From NCBI GenBank assembly GCA_003255065.1, contig QAOA01001066.1, positions 927,627-991,626 on the forward strand: a stretch of 64,000 nucleotides of DNA. The letters are read 5' to 3'. The translations under genes were made by a program, and so were the position numbers. This DNA is from Cercis canadensis. Taxonomy: Eukaryota > Streptophyta > Magnoliopsida > Fabales > Fabaceae. Each line of letters opens with the position of its first letter. Positions within the stretch are counted from its first letter, which is position 1. This document shows, one piece after another, positions 37,385 through 49,690 of the stretch. The notes beneath the pieces are model-generated. The model ran no database searches, was not told the origin of the DNA, and was given only the letters and a program-made list of their open reading frames with translations.

Positions 37385-38004
37385 ACTCCACTCATAATTT
37401 TGTAAAAATTTAGCATCTTTCATTTTAAAAATGCGACATTCACTTTTAAATTAAAAAAAAATTTTAAAATTCAGCACTCCACTCATGATTTTGCAAAAAT
37501 TTGGCACTCTTCATTTTGAAAATACAACACTCACTTTTAAATTAAAAAAAAAATGACATTAAAAAAAATAAAACAAAAATTTCAAAATTCTGCACTTCTT
37601 TTTTAAAATGTGACACTCACTATTTAAAAAAAAAAAAAGCTATTGTATTTATGACAATTGTTTAAAAACTACCGTATCTATGAAATTTGTTTGCAAAAGG
37701 ACTTGCCTCTTCTTTTTCACTTGTATATTCGTTAAGTAAATTATCTACAATGAGAATTTTTGATAGGAAAAATAAACTATTCAATAGGGGAGTTTGGACT
37801 GGTTTTGCAAATTGTATCTTCCTTCCAAAATTGGCCCCAAACATGGGACCATTTATAGTACATATCTGATATCTCAGCCATTTAAACATGGGTATCATTG
37901 TCATTGTACCTTGCCAACCATACGGATTAACGCCTGCGTTCCAGATAGGCTTCAGTGCTTCACTGGATGAGGCGCGCCAAAACTCATCCAGCAAACACAT
38001 GTTA

Positions 38005-41000
38005 ATGGCGTTCCCTTTGTCTTCCTCCATCATCTCTCACTCTCACAAGCTCTCCATCAATGTCTCCATTACTCCCTCTGCTCCGCACCGAACTTTCTTT
38101 CCCAGTCGTTTACTATCATGCTTCAATGGGATGAGGGGCGAGGACCCAGCAAGATCAGGCCGCTCCAGAATTATTTCCTTGTCAAAGAAAGATCTTCAAA
38201 AGGTTGACTTCAATTCAATTCACATAGATACACTTTCTCTTAAGACAATGGTTTATGGGAATTTATCCCATTGAGAAAAGTTTTTGACTTTTTGATTCTA
38301 GTGTAATTTGGTAGTGTCTTTATGATATGGGTATTGGAGGTGATGGTGAAGGATAGTTAAAATTCTTGTCATGAAATTAATTATCACTTACTACATTGTC
38401 TATATCATATTGGAGCGGTGATGGATGGTTGGTTGAAAGGTCACAAATCAACTAGGCTGTGGAGGCCATCGCCTCTAGTGGCTGTGGCTTCAACTTGGGA
38501 TTTTCTGTAATACTTGCATTCTGCTTTCATTTTGATGTCGGTCATTGTTCTAATGTGGTTGCTTTCTATGAATTATATCTTCCATAAGAATCTGAGCACC
38601 AAATGTCAGGCCTGCTGGGAAGACCAATGGTTGTGTTGCATAGGACTTTCTAATCTGATAATCTATACCCATCAGTCTGCTATTATATTTTTCTTATCAT
38701 GGAAAATGAACAGGATTTGATAAATTGTAGAATTCTTTTCCTTTTTTCTTCATGTTATTAATGTTTCCCATTTTGGCCAAAAATAGAAGATACCATGAAT
38801 GTCATTACTATGTTTGTCCTGGCACTGAATTACCAAGATGTGCTTTTTAGTTGAAGAGTGTTATCTTTTGGCATTATTACATTTAATTTTCTCATTAAGA
38901 GAATGTTCTCTAGAGAGTGCTATTGTGTTGTATCGAAATAACTGTAATGGTAAAAAATGAAATGCAGCTTCAGTTTTCATTATTCCTTGTGGTGCCATCT
39001 ATCTATTACATTCCAGGTCACTATTTTAAATTCTTTTTGTTGTTGTTGATGTGACGCTATTGTAAGTTGCTAGTTGAGAAGAAGAGCCTATACTATGTGA
39101 TTCCTCATGGATTTTGCTACATTCTGAGATAGGGCTTTAGTTATGCAGGAACTGGTACACGAGCATGGCTTCCCATTCCCATTGCACATGTCAGCATTTA
39201 GTCAGACGATGAGCCATATCAAGAGTCTGATTGCCATCATCGTTGTCTCCATTCATATTACCTTTTTTCCTTTGGTTGGTTCAGATTCTTGGTCTATATT
39301 GCATGCAAGAGCAGTTCTATATTCTCCTGACACTAAGGTTCCCAGAACCGGAGAAGTTGCTCTGAGGAAGGCTATCCCTGCGAACACAAACATGAAGACT
39401 ATCCAGGTTGCTGTTGATAATTAAATACATTTTGTGCTCTTTTAATCTTTTACTGATCAGTGTGCACACTGTCTTGCCTTTTTTAGGACACTCTTGAAGA
39501 TATCTCATACCTATTAAGAATTCCACAGAGAAAACCTTATGGAACAATGGAGGGGAATGTGAAGAAAGCTTTGAAGGTATTTATTGATTCTGTTTTGTGC
39601 CTTTTCCTTCAATGTATTTCTTTGAGAAGAAAACTATTGATTCACAGTTGTTAATGTCTCTCAAAAAGTTGATTAACTAGTTCATTGGGTACCATTAGCT
39701 TCAATGAATGATGAATAGGTAAAATGTTGTAAAATAAAGGATATACCCAAGATTGAAGATGAATGTCAACCCCCTGGCAGTTTGTTCAGCCTCTGTTGGT
39801 GTCTGCTTGCAAGTTCTTCTTTATAGCTATTTCTGGTGACAAAAGGCTTTATTTTTTAAGAAACTTTGGTGTATACGACTTAAGCACTTTACCACTTTGC
39901 AACTTGCATGTGAAGTTAGTGGTATTAGTTGCATCATAATACTTCATCTTCCTACATCATTCACATGTTATATTTATCTGGCAATTATTTTTTTTGCCTT
40001 AATGCTTGTTCAAACCACTTGTCATATTATGTTAATATGAGAAATTTTTTATCTCAAAATTTCCTTCCTTACTTCAGATAGCTGTGGATGAAAAGGATTC
40101 TATATTGGCAAGTATACCAGCAGAACTGAGGGAAAGGGGTTCTTTGGTATATGCATCCCTAACAGATGAAAAGGTACTCGAGAAAAAATACGTCTACCTT
40201 AATTCATGAGTGATGTTATATCTCGGATTCTTGATATACTTGTGGATGTTCTAAATACTAGGATTTAGTGCTAGTGGAAAGAAACAAAGGTATTTGCATG
40301 CGCATTTCACTTAACTTCACTAGCGTGTGTATGTTTATCATGATTTATGAACTGAGTTGAATTGAGTTTTAGCTCCTACTTTAGATGAAAGCCCCAGTAT
40401 TAGAAAGTGAGGAGATTTATCTGTTGTTTAAATTGCTCCGAAAGGCAATATTTAGATACTGTATGCCCCATAACCCAAAAGGGAGCTGGACTAAAGAAAA
40501 AAGATGAAGAAGAAAGTGGAACAGGATGTGGCTATCTTCTACTCATCATAGTTCTCCACATTCACTTTTATGTTGGTTGAAATCTGCTATGATGTTATAT
40601 AATGAGCAACAATAGGTGAAATTAGTTATTGTGATTCACTATAGAAGACACCAGAATGATTTCGAAGTTCACTCTGTTCTGCAGGGTGGATTACAATCTC
40701 TCCTTCAATCTATAAGGGATCAAGATGCAGATAAAGTATCTGTAAGCCTTGCATCTACACTGGATACTGTAGCAGAGCTAGAGTTATTACAGGTAGCTGC
40801 AAACCCAGAGATAATATATGACAATCACAATCTCCTGACATGAATACTAGCTGATTTCAAGTTCATTCAAAGTGACGTTTATGTATCAAGAACATTATTA
40901 GCGTGTCCAGAATCTGAATGTGATACTGTTGCAACAGGCACCGGGATTGTCTTTTCTATTGCCCCAGCAATTCTTGCAATATCCACGGTCAGTGACTCCA

Positions 41001-43608
41001 ATTTGGAGTGTTATGTCAGTCACTGGAATAGATACTTCTGTAATTTTTTTAAGAAAAAATATATTGAATAATCATTTTGTTCATGTTGAACTGAGATTAA
41101 TGTCAAACTATATAAGTCGTAAAATCAAAGTAAATCTATCTGTTATAATGTTTGGTTAGCTATATATTCCAAGTGTAAGTCGTTAATATAACAAACACCC
41201 AGGACTTTTTTTCTAAGGGTATGTTTGGTAGAGGGGTAATATTTAAGAGAGTAAATTGTTGCACAAATGAACAATTGGATGATTTTTTAATGGAGTAACC
41301 ATTATTTTCTATGTAAGTAGGTTAATGTTTACACCCTCATTAACCTCCTTAAATGTAATTCTATTAAATTTTACCCCTTTAATCATATACTAAACGCACC
41401 CTAAGAAAAAAAAGACAAATCAGTATCTTCTCAATCTTTTGTAGGCTTACAGGGAGAGGAACTGTGGANGGTAAAAGGGGTAATATTTAAGAGAGTAAAT
41501 CGTTGCACAAATGAACAATTGGATGATTTTTTAATGGAGTAACCATTACTTTCTATGTAAGTAGGTTAATGTTTACACCCTCATTAACCTCCTTAAATGT
41601 AATTCTATTAAATTTTACCCCTTTAATCATATACCAAACGCACCCTAAGAAAAAAAAGACAAATCAGTATCTTCTCAATCTTTTGTAGGCTTACAGGGAG
41701 AGGAACTGTGGAGTTCACCATTGAGAAAGTAGATGGTTCAACTTTTTCTCGGATTGGTGGTGAAGAAAGAAAAACTGCCACTATTCAGGTTTTTTTCTTT
41801 GGGCCTTGTAATCAGGTTTAGTTCTCTTCATACTTTGGCCTTTGTAAGTAGCCTTTGACTGCTGAAGTGCTTGGCCTCTAGAAGGAGACATAAGCTGTAG
41901 CAAAGGCCCATTTTAAAGAATAGATCATACCGCATAATGCAGTTGGCTTCATGGTACATGGATAAATGACTGGTGGTAGCTGGTATTTTAAATGTTAACT
42001 GATAATTAACTTCTGTGTTCAGGTTGTTTTAGATGGATACTCAGCACCATTAACCGCAGGGAATTTTGCAAAACTGGTAAGGTAGTTGAACATTACTTCA
42101 GCCTTGTGAAAATGTGCATGCATTTTGTAATGGCTATTGCTTGCTATTCACCTTCATATTTTTTTCACCTGTCATGGTTCTTCCACAGTGTGTTAGAAGG
42201 CTATAGCATATGCAGCAAATTCTCAATAGGTCCACAGAAGGAAAATATATTGATGATAGGATACATGGATTATGAAGTTGAAAATATTGATATCATGATA
42301 GAGGATAAAGCAAGAAAATGGAATTTAAGATCCATACCAAATGCAATTGTTTACTACACTGAATAGTTAACTCTAATAACTTGATGGGGAACAAACACAA
42401 GATCTATGTGAATGGATCAGTTTAAGTAATGGTTTAATATAAAGCTGAAGCCATTAGAAGAGAAGAAGAAAAGTAAGAAAATGGTGGGCTTTAGCTGTGA
42501 AAGAAACTTAACAGCTTCAGATTTTATTAGAGAAAAGAAGTCTTGCACCAGCATGCATCAGAGGATAACATATGTAATTGTAATTCTCATATACTGAACT
42601 TGTTTATTCATCGGAATTTTGATAATCTTCTTTTGGCATTAGAATTTTGAATTCTATTTGTACTTTTATAGTTATATATCTTAGGGTTTTTTTTTTTGTC
42701 TGTTANTTTTTTTTTTTTTGGTCTGTTATTGAGGGATGATGTTCTCTAAAACATGTTTTTTTACAGTCTAGTGTAAATGTTACTCATAGTCATATATCTT
42801 CAGGTGATGGATGGAGCATATAATGGTGCAAAGCTCAGCTGCATCAACCAAGCTGTTCTCTCAGATAATGGAGTTGATAAGAAGAGTGGTTATAGTGTTC
42901 CCTTAGAAATAATGCCCGCTGGACAATTTGAGCCCCTCTACAAAACAACATTAAGCGTGCAGGTATCTTTTCTTATTCTATTAAAGACCTTGCAGCAGAG
43001 TTGAGAGGCATTTAATTCTACTATTTACTGTGTTCATGTGTTTCTCTAAATATATCTGTTGGAATTGGAAGGATGGAGAATTGCCAGTTCTTCCTCTGTC
43101 AGTTTATGGGGCAGTTGCTATGGCACACAGTGAAGTCTCTGAGGAGTACTCATCACCTTATCAGTTTTTCTTCTATCTTTATGATAAACGTAGTGTAAGT
43201 GTCATCGGCACTCTTTGTGTTTCTGTCAAACTTAATAAAAGAAAAAGGCAAAAGATGGAAGTAGAATTTATTACAGTAATTTATTTTTCCTAACTGAATT
43301 TATTGATTTCTTCTCTACATCAATGTAATTTATCTTTTCTTCTTTCTTAGGCTGGCTTGGGAGGGATATCATTTGATGAAGGGCAATTCTCAGTTTTTGG
43401 GTATGTCTCTCTGGTTACAATTCATATACATTGCTATAGAAACCAAAATCAAGTCCAGACACGGGTGAATAAATTTAATTTTCTCTCATTATGCAGATAC
43501 ACAACCGTTGGAAGAGATATTCTCCCCCAGATAAAATCTGGTGACGTTATTAGCTCTGCAAAGCTAGTTGAAGGCCAAGACCACCTTGTGTTGCCAAAGG
43601 AAAGTTGA
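38005..43608 (+). CDS. CYP37: Thylakoid-lumen cyclophilin-type protein CYP37
   Basis: A CYP38/TLP40-type lumen protein with an N-terminal helical part and a C-terminal cyclophilin fold. Twelve exons give 465 residues (Arabidopsis CYP37 about 466): 38005-38202, 39149-39406, 39487-39576, 40078-40173, 40685-40792, 40938-40987, 41689-41788, 42023-42076, 42804-42962, 43072-43194, 43351-43400, 43497-43608. The start MAFPLSSS leads into a serine-rich plastid transit peptide. A hydrophobic segment (about 93-109) and a lumen cleavage site LHARA (after residue 121) precede VLYSPDTKVPRTG. No twin arginine is visible, so Sec import is more likely. The cyclophilin part includes VYGAVAMAHS and GGISFDEGQFSVFGY; in this subfamily the isomerase site is poorly conserved, so true isomerase activity is doubtful. 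An ATG two codons upstream (37999) is an alternative start. Confidence 0.95.
41217..41401. mobile_element. Tourist-like MITE in CYP37 intron 6
   Basis: 185 bp with inverted ends GGGTATGTTTGGTA and, read backwards from the right, GGGTGCGTTTAGTATATG. It is flanked by TAA at 41214-41216 and 41402-41404, the PIF/Harbinger target site. It has no coding capacity. Confidence 0.75.
41227..41711. repeat. Tandem duplication across a single N inside CYP37
   Basis: Bases 41227-41468 reappear from 41470 with a few changes. The unit contains most of the MITE, the intron 6 acceptor and the first 23 bases of exon 7. The first partial exon stops at the N (41469), while the second runs into the full exon. The real intron is therefore probably about 240 bases shorter than shown. 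Confidence 0.8.
41470..41645. mobile_element. Second copy of the CYP37-intron MITE (left end cut by the N)
   Basis: Nearly identical to 41227-41401 and ending in ACCAAACGCACCC followed by TAA. It lacks the left terminal bases because it starts at the N. Most likely the other allele of the same insertion. Confidence 0.7.
42686..42729. repeat. Poly-T duplication across a single N
   Basis: A poly-T run plus GTCTGTTA occurs on both sides of the N at 42706, in CYP37 intron 8. Same kind of join as the other single Ns. Confidence 0.7.
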
Positions 43609-44946
43609 GTAATCGTTCATTCTTTCTAATATGTTCTGTGTAAACGGCAACAGCCTGATTTTCTTGCTGCAGGTTGTGTTGTAAATTATAAAAAGATTAG
43701 CTTTTGTTACAACTTCTATTTGTACAAGAATCAATAGCATAGTATACTGAGAGATCTCCTTCAGTAACTTCACTACTTCTATACACTTCTTCAATACCTT
43801 CGGTAACAAGGATTTTTTAGGTATCTTTTTTGCTCATTCTAAACTTGGTTCAATAATCAATCCTATTTCAGAAAATACTAAATGGCATGGGAAAGTGATA
43901 TGAGCAACTACCACCTTATCTTTTGTTGATAATTCCCATTAATAATGTTCTATTTGACAGTTGCAATTCACTTCGTGTTTGATTCCGTTGAAGATTAAGT
44001 ATAGTGTTAAGTATTCTATTTATGAGACTTACGACTTATTATTGACATGTCCTATTGCTTTAATGTCCAATGCTATGGTGATCCATGTCTAAATAGACAG
44101 AGTCAAATAAAATCGACCATAAAACTCATTTTTTTCTTAAAAAAAAAATGTAATTTGACATTTGTATTCACTACTTATATTTGTCACACATATATTTTGC
44201 ATTTATAATTTCGATATTCGACAAAAATATTTATGTTAAGGTTCCTTGACCTTAAAAAATGGAATGGCTTGTGTAAGTTTTCATCCAAATATATGATTGA
44301 ATTGAATTAATGCCAACCGTGGCTGAGTCACTTCCTTTGGTGTGAGATTTCTTATAAATCAAATCGAGTTGCCTTCATTCCAATCCCAACTGAACACGTG
44401 GGCTCTGGCCTATGGGCCACGAGAGTCTCCAAAGTGTGGCCCGTGTCTGGCTACTTTAGATAACGATGGGCCCCATCTGAGTCAGCATGCTGAATCCTCG
44501 CTGGACATCCTCTTTTATGATTATTTTAATGTAGGACAAAAACATGCGGTCGATTGAAGTCAACTAGAGTTATTTTATATTTTTGTGGCAGACTTGTTAT
44601 CTATTTTTTCTGATATCAGATCTACCTTTTACATGTGGACGCCATTCAACTTGTATATTCTCTCTCGATCACCAAGAAGAACAAGAACGACTCCTCTGTT
44701 TCACGTTCCACCGTAGCAACCTATATCCTCATCACCCACAACAACACAACCAACTATCATCAAAGTCAAAACCCAACTACAACCAATTACCCAATTACTA
44801 ACCTACTTTCCTAAGTCACACAAAAGATTACATGTTCTGCGATACAGTAGATCATCAAAAAGTCAAATCACTCACCTATATAAGCCACCTTAACTCGGAA
44901 GAAACGTGGTCGTTAAACTCAGTTTCATCCCAACTCAGAGACGGCA
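43609..44946. other. Intergenic: CYP37 3' flank and Mpv17 promoter
   Basis: No coding exon. The part from about 44,300 onward is richer in GC and in short CA-rich runs and is probably promoter and 5' UTR of the downstream gene. Confidence 0.5.
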
Positions 44947-47900
44947 ATGGCGTCCGTCCACAGTACTATCGCTCCTCAGAGCTTTCTATCCCTCTCCAAA
45001 AGCAAATCCAAATCCAAACCCACGATTCCTTACCCGAAATCTATGCCCACCACAAATTTTCTGGGCTCAAAGCTTTCCCAGAACCCAGTTTTCTCGACTG
45101 CCAAACGGAGAGACGACTGGGTTGTGGTGAACTCAGCGGTGGAGGATTTGGACGTAATCCCCGTACAGAGTGGTGATAGTACGGACCAGCAAGAAGGCAT
45201 GGTAGTGAGGCGGGTCGAGATGGAAGGTGGGGATGGGGAATTGGCGACTCAAGTGGGTGGATTTGGGAGTGAGGGGCGTTTATCCTTCGAAGGAGCTGCT
45301 GAGTTTCAAGGATTCTCGTCTTCTTCAGCTTCAGTTGGGGATGAAAGCGGGGGAGAAACCAACGAAATGAATAAGCTAATAGATAGGACCATCAATGCCA
45401 CTATCGTGCTTGCGGCGGGTACTTTTGCTATCACAAAGCTGCTTACCATTGATAGTGATTACTGGCATGTAAGTCAACGGTGCTATATTCTTTTTATAAT
45501 TCTGTTTGTTGAATGCATTTGGGGTTTCTTGATGAGCAATTTGGTGTTTTTTAGGTGAAGTAGTGAGATTTTTTGTTTGAGAAATTTTAGTTATGTGGAG
45601 AAGTTTTTGTTTGTTTCTTTTTTCTTTCTAGAGGGTTTGCTAATTGGACTAGAGCATTTACAGTTGTTATGTGGGGCAGTTTTTCCTTAAGACCCAAATT
45701 AGTATTACTATGTAACTTAAACTGTTCTACAAGTGACAATTAGAGAAGCAGCATCTACATGAGGAACTTCATTGTTGGTTCTTATTAGTTCGTGGGAAAG
45801 TTGGATGACGACCATTGAGTCTTCTCGAACTTCCTTTCCCTTTAAAAGCAATGGTGGAGTGTGAGAGCATTCATGTTTTTGGGTGGCTTGTAACTTATGA
45901 CATTCTAAAGTAAAAGAACTTGACAATATCATTTGAAAATTTGAAGGAGATTTTATTTAAAACGAAAGTTTTCTTCAATTCTTTTTCTCATCATTTTAGC
46001 TAAGACTTATATTTTGGTTTCCAATTAGGGATGGACACTTTTTGAGATATTAAGATATGCACCTCAGCACAACTGGTCTGCTTATGAGGAAGCTCTTAAG
46101 ACTAATCCCGTTTTAGCCAAAATGATGATCAGTGGAGTGGTTTACTCTATAGGGGACTGGATTGCACAGGTGAGTCTGTATATTTCATTCACAAGTGCAC
46201 AACTGAATCCTTTTCTATTTTAAACCCAATCTCTTAATAATGTAATATGATTGACCCTCTATTATTGTAGTGTTTTGAAGGAAAACCTCTATTTGAGTTT
46301 GACCGTGCACGAATGTTCAGATCGGGTCTTGTTGGTTTTACTCTACATGGTTCCCTTTCTCATTACTATTATCAGTTTTGTGAGGTAAAATATAATTTAT
46401 TTTTCCTTGTTCTGTTTGGTTCTTAAAATTGCTAATTTACTGTGATATACTAACTGGCTTTCTCAATTACCAGGAGCTATTTCCTTTCCAAGACTGGTGG
46501 GTAGTTCCTGCTAAAGTTGCCTTTGACCAAACTGCATGGGCAGCAGCTTGGAACAGCATTTATTATGTGGTTTTGGGATTTCTCCGTCTTGAATCTCCGA
46601 TTAATATTTTTAGTGAACTGAAGGCAACATTTTTGCCCATGCTTACTGTAAGAGAACCCTCTGGCCTTCCCGTTACTATTACTTGTTTGTTTCCTTCTTG
46701 AGCTTTTAAAATTGAATTTGGAACTAATTGACTTTTCTCTTCTCATGATGTTCTGTCAATGAGGTAGGAAATTGTGGACCATAGACTAAACTCTTTAATT
46801 TTGACCAAATTCAGATAAAATGTATCTGAACTCTAGATTAGGGTTCTGTCAATCTTCCATCGAGTAATTGATGTTTGGCACTTAATAGATTTTTCCAACC
46901 AATAAAATTTCCAACTTATCAAGTGCTCCAGCCAGTACTAACATGGACACTTGTATTGGTCCAAGACGAAAATGTCGAGTGCTGGCAATGCAGTATCTTT
47001 TTGCTGTTGTCACATATGTTCCCTTATCGTTTTGCGGATGGCATTTACTAAGGGCATTGGGCTCTGTTTTTAATCTTGATTTGAAACTCGTCAGTTTATA
47101 CTGTGACTATAAATTTATGATGCTGCTTGCTCCTATCCTGGTTTACAGCTCAGGTTTCAAATCTGTTTTATTAGTAATGATATATGTTGCATCTTTCTTG
47201 GCCCCTAATGCTTTTCTTGGATTATTTTCTTACACAGGCAGGGTGGAAGCTATGGCCATTTGCTCACCTCATTACTTATGGTGTGATCCCAGTGGAGCAA
47301 AGACTTCTTTGGGTGGACTGTGTAGAGCTTATTTGGGTGACGATACTATCGACGTATGTTTCTCTATCTGGATTAATTTGAATTGCTGTATATTCGAATT
47401 TGGACATTGATAACTTGATTAGTAACTTGTGGATGTTAAAACCTTGATTAGAAGGACCTTGTTTTCATTCTGTTGCTTTTTCTTTTGAGAGGTAAACTTC
47501 ACGTTCAAGTTTCCCCCTTTTGGTATTTCTGTGGGATTGGAGCTTACATGAATAATCTGTACTAGCTAGCAGCTGTACATTATTCTTCCAGAAAATGGAT
47601 TCAATGTCTTTAATCTTGTATGAAAACATTGCTTTAGAGATCCTACCAAATAAGTATTTTTTTGGTTTTTACTCTTGAAATCGTTTTAATTCAGTTTTTC
47701 ATCCTTTATACCCTTGGGTGAGGGGGCAGGGGAGGAGATAATGGTTTTAGTATCATGTAATTATTCTGAGGTTGATTAATTTTAGCAGTCTAACACAATA
47801 AACTCTTTCTCTTGTTTTATTCATACGGCACTTTGCATTGATTCTAACATTGTTGACCTTTGTGTTCAATAGTTATTCAAATGAAAAATCAGAAGCAAGA

Positions 47901-48042
47901 AACTCTGAGGTACCTGCAGAAGTGAAATCCATTGAGGTACACAATAACTACTATGTGCTATACTTGATAGGCGCAGAGAAAAAAGTATTCATAGTTACTT
48001 CTGGGTTACTAAATCCTTTTTGTTTATATCTGTCAGGAGTAA
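44947..48042 (+). CDS. Mpv17/PMP22-family membrane protein, plastid-targeted
   Basis: An integral membrane protein of the Mpv17/PMP22 family, whose members are thought to form or regulate small channels in organelle membranes. Exons 44947-45468, 46029-46169, 46271-46384, 46474-46647, 47238-47353 and 47873-47936 join in frame. A last exon of only GAG-TAA at 48037-48042 would end the protein after SIEE, giving 378 residues. The N-terminus is serine- and lysine-rich like a plastid transit peptide, followed by about 100 acidic residues and then four or so membrane segments with the family strings GPWWxxPAK-like DWWVVPAKVAFDQTAWA and WKLWPFAHLITYGVIPVEQR. It best matches Arabidopsis At1g52870. The C-terminus is the uncertain part: reading through the last intron would add another tail up to 48179. 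Confidence 0.9.
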
Positions 48043-49284
48043 TCGAAGGAGATATGGCCAGAAGCAGAGTGGGGAAAATTGGATTTGCTCAATCATATTG
48101 TCAAAAGTTGAGTAAAGTCCACAGGATGCAAGACCTTGATTGGAAAGAGATGCATACTGCAGAATGTGGGAGAAACTGATTATATATGTATATAATTTTT
48201 GCATATCTTGGAAACCATGCATGTTAGGTAACATCAACATAACTGTTAGCATCACAAGATGTAATTCTTGATTACTCTTATAAAGATTTTCTTTCTATGT
48301 TAAAACTTGCCTCTTTATAACCTTCTGACCTTTCTTATTACCTCTTTGTTTCTTTCTTAGCTGCTAAAACTAAATTTGGGGCTAATAATCTTCTGGAGAA
48401 GTTCTAAGGGTGGACTGAGCCAATCAATTTTTTTTTTTTTTACACATAAACATGGGTCCCTCCATTCAGGAATTTGAGTGAAACTCACATCCTAATACAG
48501 ATAATTTAATTGGCTGAGTCTATCCAACTGGCAGAATGAGTGTCTTCTCTATCCTCATGATTTTTGAGGAGAATGCATTTTTCTATTGTTTAGGAACAAT
48601 AAAAGATAGAAAGAAAACAAATTAGAAAAATAGAAATAGAAAACTTGAAAATTCATGGTTAATTAATGCTTTCTTGAGATGATAATTTGACAACAATAAT
48701 TGCATTATTTAAATATACTTCAAGCTTGTATTCAAAAATTTCCCTCCAATTACTCTTTATATATTAGTGTGTTGAGGGTAAAATTATTTCCTCTTCCAAC
48801 ACATAGTGCTCATTTTTTTGTCCGAAGAGTTCATGGCACCTAGATATTGAAGGAACTCTTCGGAGTTGTCTAAGGCTGGCATTTCAACATCTAAAGCACA
48901 CCCCTATATTCAAAACATTAATTGTGTTTTCTGTTCGTAAAAACCAAGGGATATTTATATAGCATATTCAAAGATACGAACTAAGAATTAGGCAAAGATA
49001 AGATATGACAAATTGAAGACGGACATGGAAGGAAACGACAATGGCAAGCATGAGAAATGCTTTTTACATACTATGTCGCATATATATACCATGTCATACT
49101 AGCTGAAATGGTACAATCTGAGCCGTACATAAAAAAATTTAAGTGGGTCTAACAGCCTCAGATTGTGTCAATTGTTTGATAGTGTGTAAATAATACGACG
49201 TTTTTCTTATAACTTTAAACTTTGTTTAAGTCAAAATCAACCCAAGATATTCCACGTACAATACGGATCATGCTCTTTCTCTGT
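48043..49284. other. Intergenic stretch upstream of the defensin-like gene
   Basis: Holds the 3' UTR of the Mpv17 gene and the promoter of the defensin-like gene. No other gene or clear transposon seen. Confidence 0.5.
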
Positions 49285-49294
49285 TATATATATA
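49285..49294 (+). promoter_or_regulatory. TATA box of the defensin-like gene
   Basis: TATATATATA followed by CTTAATTAA, 60 bases upstream of the ATG. The same arrangement (TATATATA then CTTAAGTTAA) is kept 61 bases before the broken relative at 50977, which supports it as the core promoter of this small family. Confidence 0.55.
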
Positions 49295-49344
49295 CTTAAT
49301 TAAGCCACTCTTTACGTTCAGGAGCAAGACTCCAGCTAGCAAAC

Positions 49345-49690
49345 ATGGCATCTGATAGTAAATTGTCCACCTTCATCGCCTTCGTCTTCTTTTCTCTTCT
49401 CCTTTTCTCCAACAATGGTTAGTTTTTGAACTAATTAACTCTGAGGTTCTGACAACAATATGGCTATATTATGTATGTGCCAGTACAAAATTCTTATTTT
49501 TCCTTTTATGTTTTTTTAATATGCAGAGGTACAAGTTGTAGAAGCAGTTTGTTCACAGCCTAGCCAAACATGGCAAGGGCCTTGTTTTGACAGTAGCCGA
49601 TGCAATGGAGAATGCATCATGAAGGAGGGTGCCCTGAGCGGAAACTGTTACGGTTTAACTTGTATGTGCAACGGCACCTGTAAGAAGTGA
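49345..49690 (+). CDS. Defensin-like secreted cysteine-rich peptide
   Basis: A 78-residue precursor from two exons, 49345-49417 and 49527-49690. The intron falls at the end of the signal peptide, as is usual for plant defensin genes. The signal peptide has a phenylalanine/leucine core (about residues 10-22). The mature part has eight cysteines spaced C-x10-C-x5-C-x3-C-x10-C-x4-C-x1-C-x3-C, the plant defensin (cysteine-stabilised alpha-beta) pattern, with a GxC near GNC and the C-terminal CxC. The peptide should be secreted to the cell wall. Members of the family act in defence or in pollen-pistil signalling; the sequence alone does not say which. Too short for standard frame finders, it was found by reading the two exons by eye. 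Confidence 0.88.

Larger units (their letters stand above)
35006..37718. mobile_element. Pack-MULE (Mutator-like element carrying host gene DNA)
   Basis: Long terminal inverted repeats run from about 35015 to 35370 on the left and 37387 to 37709 on the right. The outer ends read GAGGTAAGT and ACTTGCCTC, and further in both contain ACGGTAGTTTTCAAACAATT or its complement, then direct arrays of a GAGTGTCGCATTTT-type unit. Flanking 9-mers are TTCTTTTTT (35006-35014) and TTCTTTTTC (37710-37718), matching at eight of nine positions, as expected for a Mutator target duplication. There is no transposase. The interior holds part of a long-chain acyl-CoA synthetase gene with introns, present twice because of an apparent assembly duplication, and one copy carries an LTR retrotransposon. 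The right end lies about 295 bases before the CYP37 start codon. Confidence 0.8.

Noticed and set aside
41443..41468. Alternative, duplicated exon 7 of CYP37
   Set aside because: The copy stops at an N and the whole block is repeated, so it is an assembly duplicate and not a mutually exclusive exon.
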